Positions 57,159 through 64,000 of a stretch of 64,000 bases of DNA are shown piece by piece (the first letter of the stretch is position 1; each line of letters opens with the position of its first letter). The DNA comes from Liolophura sinensis (Eukaryota > Mollusca > Polyplacophora > Chitonida > Chitonidae), in NCBI RefSeq assembly GCF_032854445.1, contig NC_088300.1, positions 73,008,984 to 73,072,983 of the forward strand. The letters are read 5' to 3'. A program made the translations under genes and the position numbers. Under the pieces are notes generated by a model. That model saw nothing but the letters and a program-made list of their open reading frames with translations, was not told where the DNA came from and searched no databases.

Positions 57159-59679
57159 TTACATGTTTAAGAAGTCTGTTTCAAAGGAGTGTACTTTAAC
57201 GTGTTTGTTGAGATGGTCTTTGCGGCTGAAGGCTTTCCCGCACACATTACATTTGTGGGGTCTCTCTCCCGTATGAATTCTTCGATGTCTTGTCAGTTCC
57301 TCGTTCCTGATGAAAGCCTTGTTACATCCATTCTCAGTGCACCTGTACGGTCTTTCACCTGAAAACATAATACAACTAGGATGTAGTCAGAAAAAAGTCA
57401 GACATGATTTTCACATTGTGAATAAGGGGACATAGAATATAGACGCTGTCAGTGCCTTACATGATGCTCGTACAAGCAGCTACAACTCATGGTCCTGTAT
57501 GATACTATGGTGATATCAACTGACTTACTCATTGTCACCTAACGCTGTACAGGCACGGTTTGTGTTGTAGCTTCATAAGAGAACAGTGTCCGAGGAGAAA
57601 ATCTGTGGTTCACATAGTTAACCATGTATTATCCTTCGATATTTAATTTAGTTACGCTGCTTGTGTACATGTAGGATAGAAATTTACAACTTTTAATCAC
57701 ACCATCATAGTGGACAAAGCGATACAACACTAAACTTACATACATGTACACACACATTTCGGTATTACGACGTTTGGAAATGTTTTTATAAATAAATAAT
57801 TAAAGAAAAGAATGAACTCGACAAGTGGGATGAAAATAAGCCGCATTCAAATGAAGCGATGTGTAGAATCCTACAATGGCATGAAATAGCACATGTTCGA
57901 TTTTCAATCAACGGTTCGTCTGTGTGAAGGTTGATTAAGTCAGCCATAATAACGTATGAAGCATATATTAATACACTGTTAAACTGTGACACAGTGGGCT
58001 TGTATATGGCTCGTTTACAACAGTTTTCCAGTAAAGTGGGGATAGAAAGTGAAAGTCTTGATGTGCGCAGCGTTTTAAACCACACATGTGAAGGACGGTT
58101 ATTCCGAAAGTAACATTAAGTCAGAATGCAATGATGTAAAGAAAAGGGTGTAACAAAAAAAGATAATAACAATGGCAAGAAAAAAGTCAAGAAACTTTAA
58201 TGACCTGGAGTCCGTTTCACAAAGTCCGCTTAGCGCTAAGTGCGACCTGAGCGTAGCCTCACGAAGTTGCACATGTATGATAATCGCACATAGGAAAATG
58301 GTACGGTTATAGTGACGTACAAAAATGTCGAACGACAAATGTACAATAAAAAATGTCGTACGCCGCTTTGTGAAACTGCACCAAGTACTGACGGTATTAC
58401 GTCGCCATGATAGCGCTACGTGCGTTTTAATGAAACTGGGCGCTGACCTTTGGCCAATGAGATGGTTTAACCCTTGATCAATGAGGTGGCCTGAACCTCG
58501 ACAACATGAGGTGGCCTGACCATGAACATTGAGATGGCGTGATCCTGAACTTGTCAGGTGGTCAGTTCGAATCCAGCTCTTTCTGACTGGGTTGTGGCTC
58601 TGTGTTTGTGAGGTACCTAGCGAGGCGCAATGGCACTGACCAGATTCCACCAGACAAAAACAATGATAAATTTAGTATTCCTACTGACAGCATAAACACT
58701 TATCCAGCAAAAAGTAATTATTTTTTTGTTTGGTTTAGTGCCATACTCAAGAGTTTTTCCATTATATAATGTTTTTATGGCGAGAAGAAACCCGAGTTCA
58801 GTGATTTAAGCCGTCGACCTTTGTTCCATTAATGAGGAACTTCCTCGTGAATGACGTGCATAGCTGTAAGTCATATTCGTTAAAGATTAATGAAGGTATC
58901 CGACAGTACAAACGGCCTTACAAGTCAAACGACCGATTATTCTTACATAACATCGAGCAGAGAGACCGGGGAAAATACTCAAACTGCTGCTACAGGAAAA
59001 CAAAATCCTTACCAGTATGAATGCGAACATGACCTTTCAGCTGCCCCTGGTTACTACAGCAAACCTCACAGTAAGGACATTGGTATGTTTTGGGGCGGCG
59101 GATCCTTAGCTTTTTGGCGGAGGAACTTTGACATGGGCTTCCATTTTTCATGCCCGAGTTGTCCAAAAAGGGATCCGTCAGGTTACTCATCCTCTCAAAT
59201 GTATCGTCTGACAGTTTTCTCTTCGGCACCATCACCGGGCTTTTAGCATTAGCAGATGTTTCTTCTTCATTTCTCAGGTTTACTGTCTTGGGAGGTGATT
59301 GATGCCAATTACGTCTTTCCTTTGTAGATACCGTTGTTTTCGTGGAACATTTACCGGAGTGTGCTGAGGAGGAGTATTGTTTGGAAAGCGTCCCGTAAGT
59401 CCAGTGATAAGGGCAACAACAACATGGGCTTGATGGCAGCTGTTGATCTATAAGGTCCGATAATGAAGAAGGTTGTTTTTTTAGGCTATAAATGTAATTG
59501 AACCGTTCGGGGTTTGTCTTCTCCACAAACGGGCTGTATGTACACTGGTTTGATATATCACTAAATCCACCCGCAATCCTTGGGGAAAATCCCAAACATA
59601 AATCGACTGTTTTATTTTCCCGTATTAGCACCCGTGGCGAAAAGACTTTGGGTGCAAAGACTGGAAAATATAGCGCCAT
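57159..59679 (-). CDS. C2H2 zinc-finger transcription factor, three fingers
   Basis: Two coding exons, 59679-59013 and 57358-57159, join with GTAAGG donor and 'tgttttcag' acceptor in phase 1 inside the first finger linker (HTG|ERP), giving 288 residues. The start is the ATG at 59679; an earlier in-frame GTG at 59697 is not a plausible start. Residues 1-198 are low-complexity, with Ser/Pro-rich and Cys-rich (CCCC near the middle) patches and a basic stretch before the fingers ('KKLRIRRPK'). Fingers: C201/C204/H217/H221, C229/C234/H247/H251 and C259/C262/H275/H279, joined by TGERP linkers. Helices 'RNEELTRH' and 'RKDHLNKH' resemble Egr/KLF-type fingers that read G-rich DNA. The protein ends nine residues after the last His. 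Family-level orthology is not assigned. The 1.65-kb intron contains a MITE-like repeat and a SINE tail. Confidence 0.85.
58214..58376. mobile_element. MITE-like element in the zinc-finger gene intron
   Basis: Perfect 11-bp terminal inverted repeats: 'gtttcacaaag' at 58214-58224 and 'ctttgtgaaac' at 58366-58376, with further GCGCTAAG/GCGTAG-type short palindromes inside. No ORF of its own. The extent beyond the repeats and the target duplication are not resolved. Confidence 0.5.
58440..58560. repeat. Degenerate 24-26-bp tandem repeat
   Basis: Four to five diverged copies of 'caatgaggtggcctgaacc' and similar, in the zinc-finger gene intron. Confidence 0.6.
58721..58800 (-). mobile_element. SINE family 1 tail fragment
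   Basis: 'agtgccatactcaagagttt', 'ttatataatg' and 'ttatggcgagaagaaaccc' are the diverged reverse complement of the SINE 3' end. Confidence 0.55.
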
Positions 59680-59699
59680 ACTTAATCCAGAAAACACAA

Positions 59700-62380
59700 A
59701 TTAAGGTGTTAAGTTCACCTCATGTGACGTCTTTGAGCCATGAAAGATTGGGTACGTTCTTGTAACACGGTTTAATGCTGAGGTTTCCAAATGGTAATGA
59801 ATAGTGACAACTCGTTTGTATCAAACGGCGCCGACTGACGAATATGGAGGTATTCTGAAGGCCGACGCAAATCGCCGAGGGATAAAAGAGCCTGCACGTC
59901 ACATTAATAGTAAACAGAATTTAGGAACGAACTTAGGTAGACAGCCGTCTTATTGTGTCTTAATAAATACCGTTTTAAGCCAGTTATTGTGCACCTTAAA
60001 AGTTTCTATATTTGATTCGATTCTCCGCCCATAATGAGGGGCGTGTGAGAGTGTCGGTCGGTGTAGACACACAACAATATATCGCCTTCCTTTCAATACG
60101 AAACTAGGACTTGCCATTAATAGTCTTGCATATTTGACTGATAGCACGATACATTTATGTATTCGTAAGGGGAGTAGGGCATGAAAGGAAACGCAGAAGC
60201 GCTCAAGATTTCTTTCTGTCCAGAATTACACTTGCTATGCATAGAGTATAAACTTGAAGTCTTTACTAATGCGCCATGATAAGAAGGCTGTCCAGATACA
60301 GTGGAACTGGTTGAACGAACAGCCTTTCAACACGAAGTTCATACTCAATGTGGGTATCGCGGACACACAAAAAATATTATGAATCCTGTCACCACTGACT
60401 TTATTTAATTGTGTTTATTCATAGAAGGCGCGTCTCTCATATACTGCTGCTTATATTTGCTCAGCGCTGAGAATTTTGAATCTGAATGCATGGAAGTGAT
60501 AAAAACGCCGTGAATAAGGACTGTCGTCGTCTTCTTAGCGGAATGTGGTCAAGGGGGGTGGGGGGGGGGGGGGAGTTCAGTCCTCAATAGTAGGCGTAAA
60601 GTTCCTTTTTGTGTATTCCCTTCGCCTGTGCATAAGTACGCAGTGAACATCAACAGCTAAATGAACTCGTGTTTTTAGATTTCCATTGAACTATACTCAT
60701 ACATAAACCTGGCAGTTACACCCATATACATGAGGCGTAGATTTAAGACAGCCCCTATATATACACACACACCCAATACTAAGAGACAACATTGCTGAAC
60801 ATAGGAACAAGCCTAGTAAATAGCCAATCAGCAATTTATGTATAAATATGGCTTTTTGTACAAGTCACGAACGCCCAGTTCAGTTGAAATCATCGTTCGC
60901 TCTAGTTGTATTCAGTGCTATTGGTTACGTCTTTTGCGAAATGACCCTATCTTATTACCCGAGATATTGTTCGTTTTCATCTCTACCCCAAAACCTACAC
61001 ACCTACCCCCCCCCCATCCTCACACACACACACTTCCCGATCCCTACACAAATGCACACACTCACATCCACCTTACTCTCCCTCTAAATAAGAAAAAAAA
61101 ACATTGTACACAGATATATATTTATCGTTCATCTTAAGCTATCCCTGAAGATCCCTGGTATCTTTGCACTATTACACAGATTCTGAGGGCCGGCTACACA
61201 CCAGAGTAATTGCAGATTTGTGGTACCTTGTTGGTACTTATACACTATATTTATTTATATTTTGAACTAAACGCGAAACCAAGTTGAGTACATACTTCTG
61301 CACAGCAACGCCCCGGAGGCCGCGGAAAGCAACAACTTTCAGCGCGGTAAATGCTACATCTTCAAATCACATTTGGTGTTTAGAGGAAAACGCGAGTTGT
61401 CCGGGTACTGTGATTGGATGGTCGTCTATTGTATCACCCAGTGCTGTCCCAGAGTACGGCATCTGTAAATACTGCGTTGGCAGCAAAAACTTAAAGATTA
61501 AAACTTGAATAATGTTATACAACTAAGTTGAAATGTGTCCAGGTAACATATTTTCCGAAACGAGCATCCGTGGTATACAGAAAAGACGCACAGCAAAACA
61601 AGTTGAGGTACAGCAAAGACGGGGGCATGATAATAGGTTCTTCCGTGTACAAGGTTACACTGGTGTGGCCACCCTAGCTGTGTGAGGGTGAGAAGTGTGC
61701 TACCCAGCAGGTGTATTTTGCAAACGATTGAAGTTTTATCTCTATACAACCCATCTCCTTGTGATAAACTGGGCGTGACCAAAGCATCACTGTTAGTACT
61801 GCGTCAGCCAAAATTGCCTTCTCCTTGGGCCGGAAAGTCCTGAAGTAGGAATGATAGAACACGTTTATGATCCGAACCTGTGTGCGCTCGTGGCTAAGGT
61901 CAAACAAGGTCATGAGGAACACAAATAGAACACGAGATTTCTAAAGGACTCCTGTCTCGCGGTTTTGTTAGCGAATTGTCCTGTTTGATTTTTATATTAT
62001 ATACATCCGACTTATTTCTCCTTGGCTAAACATCATGGATCGGAAGTTCGACGAAGAAGGGGTGCGATTAGGTGCAATAACGACAAACGGGACTGACCTA
62101 CAGCTACATACATTAGTACGGATTATTATTTCAAACGCACTTGCTAAATGATAGAGAACCATGAGTCAGCAAAAAAAAATTGTTTTACAATAATGTAACA
62201 TAATGTGTAACAGAAAAGTGGCTAACTGTAGATTCAAAAGAGGCAGCTAATGTGGTAAGTTCTTTTAGAATAAATGCATGCAATTTCCCTTTTGTTTTAA
62301 ATCACAAGGTATGGTCTAAATCTCATCAATGTGCCAGTACTTACACCACTTACACCAAGAAAACAATAACTTTTATTCAT
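59700..62380. other. Upstream region of the zinc-finger gene; no further gene recognised
   Basis: GC boxes 'ccgccc' (60024-60029) and 'ggggcgtg' (60038-60045) lie about 350 bp above the zinc-finger ATG. A G-rich run (60553-60573, one T) and a C/CA-rich run (about 61003-61032) follow. Short frames at 60838-61137 and 61284-61922 show no domains. Confidence 0.35.
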
Positions 62381-62470
62381 GGATTGGTTTATTTATCGCC
62401 ACTGTCAAGACTTTGTCACTTATATGACAGCAGTCGGTTTTATGTAGGAACTCACTGACCTTTGACAAGA
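62381..62470 (-). mobile_element. SINE family 1 tail fragment
   Basis: 'ggtttatttatcgccactgt', 'caagactttgtcacttatat', 'gacagcagtcggttttatg' is a diverged reverse complement of the SINE tail. Confidence 0.5.
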
Positions 62471-63280
62471 TACTGGCAAACTTTATCACATGTAACACAC
62501 AGACTTGCACGACATATTGTTGGAAGACATGTGGTCTCTAACGAACGTGATAGCGTGTACACTGCCCTACGAGTTTACAGTACACTACTTGCAAGACCCC
62601 TACAAACAAACCGAGATTAAAACTGCACCGTTATAGCCTAGTAGCTTGGAGTCATCGTTCGCTCTAGTTGTATCGCGTCCCCAGAATTTCATCGAGGTCA
62701 CTCTGTGATAAACACTCAAACTGTACTGGTTTTAGTACTGGTAAAATCATAATTAAGCCATGATATCAGCTGTATATTACACCTCGGAAATGTCAGTTGT
62801 CCGACAACTCAGGCCCTGAGTTACACATGGAAGCTTCCGTCGTACGACCTAAGAAGAACTGAACTCACGTGTATAGTTATGCACTAGTACGGGCGAATAT
62901 ACGGATATATCATGGCATTATGGCACGGTATGGACTGTCACTCGAGAACACTTGCCTTTCTGTTTAGACTATAATAACAACAAATTTAGGATGGAAAAGC
63001 AAATCATGTACTTGTAATAAATGAAAGATCACCACAGGCATCCTGACTTCAGAGTAATGTTAACATAAACTATATTTGTATATAAGCGGATAATTTTGGG
63101 CAATACTAAACAAGACTCAGGTGGCGTTCAGTGACATTTTCCAAATCTTCACTATGTTCGCAACAAATTCTTGAGTGTGAAGGAAAATACCAGTTAGTTA
63201 AATCAAGAATTTTTGCACAAGTTGTTCATATTTGTGGAAAACAACGATGGTCTAAACTTGTTTATTGTCAAGAGTTATTT
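62471..63280. other. No recognised gene
   Basis: AT-rich without repeats or long frames. Confidence 0.4.
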
Positions 63281-63370
63281 TAACGAACAAAGCGATATGT
63301 TAACGAACAAAGCGCTATATTAACGAACAAAGCGCTATGTTAACGAACAAAGCGCCATGTTAACAAACAA
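63281..63370 (+). repeat. 20-bp tandem repeat, 4.5 copies
   Basis: 'taacgaacaaagcgctatgt' at 63281, 63301, 63321 and 63341, with a partial copy at 63361. Exact 20-bp period and 1-2 differences per copy. Confidence 0.95.
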
Positions 63371-63717
63371 TTAATTCATTAATTCACTTGAATCCTTTAA
63401 ACTCCATGTTGAACCAATTCTAAACGTGGGATGTTAAGTGCAAAAAATGCTATGGCTTCTCCTGTTATGTTTTAAAAGATTGTACAATTGTCCCATTGTA
63501 GAGAATTGCTTTTAGGACGACACATATGTCATTAACGTTCATCGACAGTCATGTTTTAAAAAATGAAGCAATTTTTATGGCGTCGTTGAGGGTCAGATAA
63601 ATGAACCAACGCCATTTTAACGACACAACGTTGCAATATCCAAGAGGAACAAGCAACAGCGGCACTCTCTAAAATCACGAGAGGTGGCGCTAGTCTGAAG
63701 CAGGACCTTGAGTTGTT

Positions 63718-63827
63718 TGACGTCAGATGGCGCTAATCGTTTCAGTCGAATTAACTGTTCTTTCTTTCATGTGACGTCATAATGATGAGCTGGGAAAGCA
63801 GCTTTTGACGTCAATAAAATGACGTGA
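63718..63827 (+). promoter_or_regulatory. Cluster of cAMP-response elements
   Basis: Three perfect palindromic TGACGTCA octamers at 63718-63725, 63772-63779 and 63806-63813, plus TGACGTGA at 63820-63827, fall within 110 bp. TGACGTCA is the consensus CREB/ATF site. The density suggests a promoter or enhancer of a gene beyond the window edge, or a repeat; nothing else identifies the target. Confidence 0.45.
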
Positions 63828-64000
63828 AGGTCCTACTGGCCGGCGTTTGACGGGTCCCCAATATATGGGCTGTCAAGATATGTGCGATCTATTTCTAGCC
63901 AAATGTAACCTATACATTACATACATACACGTATGCAAAATAAGAAAACAAATGTAACACTATCATTTCATATGTAATCAACATTACAACTTTCAGTTTC

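Noticed and set aside
58099-58650. 183-codon - strand ORF inside the zinc-finger intron
   Set aside because: It runs through a MITE-like element and a degenerate tandem repeat and has no domain.
59680-59697. GTG start for the zinc-finger protein
   Set aside because: Nuclear eukaryotic genes start at ATG; the in-frame ATG at 59679 is used instead.

Overview
This looks like about 64 kb of an AT-rich, intron-bearing animal genome, most likely a lophotrochozoan (mollusc or brachiopod grade). The grounds are tRNA-headed SINEs whose 3' tails resemble elements common in bivalve and related genomes, decayed metazoan transposon families (hAT-type transposases, a Penelope-like or similar reverse transcriptase), GT-AG split genes, and a neuropeptide precursor of adipokinetic-hormone (AKH)/RPCH layout. 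Nothing bacterial, viral or CRISPR-like was found. Species cannot be fixed from the sequence alone.

Only two host genes are well supported. (1) A neuropeptide precursor on the + strand (promoter about 40.36 kb, coding 41437-43451) encodes a signal peptide, one amidated peptide beginning with Gln, a Lys-Arg site and a two-cysteine C-terminal peptide. A second, phase-compatible terminal exon lies at 44563-44625, just upstream of a polyadenylation signal. (2) A three-finger C2H2 transcription factor on the - strand (59679 down to 57159, two coding exons) encodes 288 residues. A third, weaker - strand candidate (11132 down to 9662) is a chain of four small exons with consistent phases ending in a Tudor/spindlin-like segment; it may be a transposon-derived fragment.

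The rest is repeat-rich. Decayed reverse-transcriptase copies lie at 16.4, 18.3 and 30.4 kb, with associated non-coding repeats scattered in both orientations. hAT-like pseudogenes lie at 12.1 and 24.3-26.9 kb, and another transposon-type pseudogene at 27.2-28.3 kb. There are full SINEs at 28.4 and 56.5 kb (the latter with a perfect 15-bp target duplication), several partial SINEs, and three long imperfect inverted repeats (14.6-14.9, 46.1-46.9 and 49.6-50.2 kb).

Tandem arrays are the other theme: a 3.9-kb array of about 118 copies of a 33-bp unit (50.75-54.65 kb) with nested higher-order periods, an unrelated 7 x 33-bp array (23.3 kb), a 9 x 50-bp array (34.6 kb), and smaller 20-, 24- and 31-bp arrays. 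The 33-bp array leaves very long open frames on both strands, but single-base indels break every frame, so I read it as a minisatellite rather than a gene.
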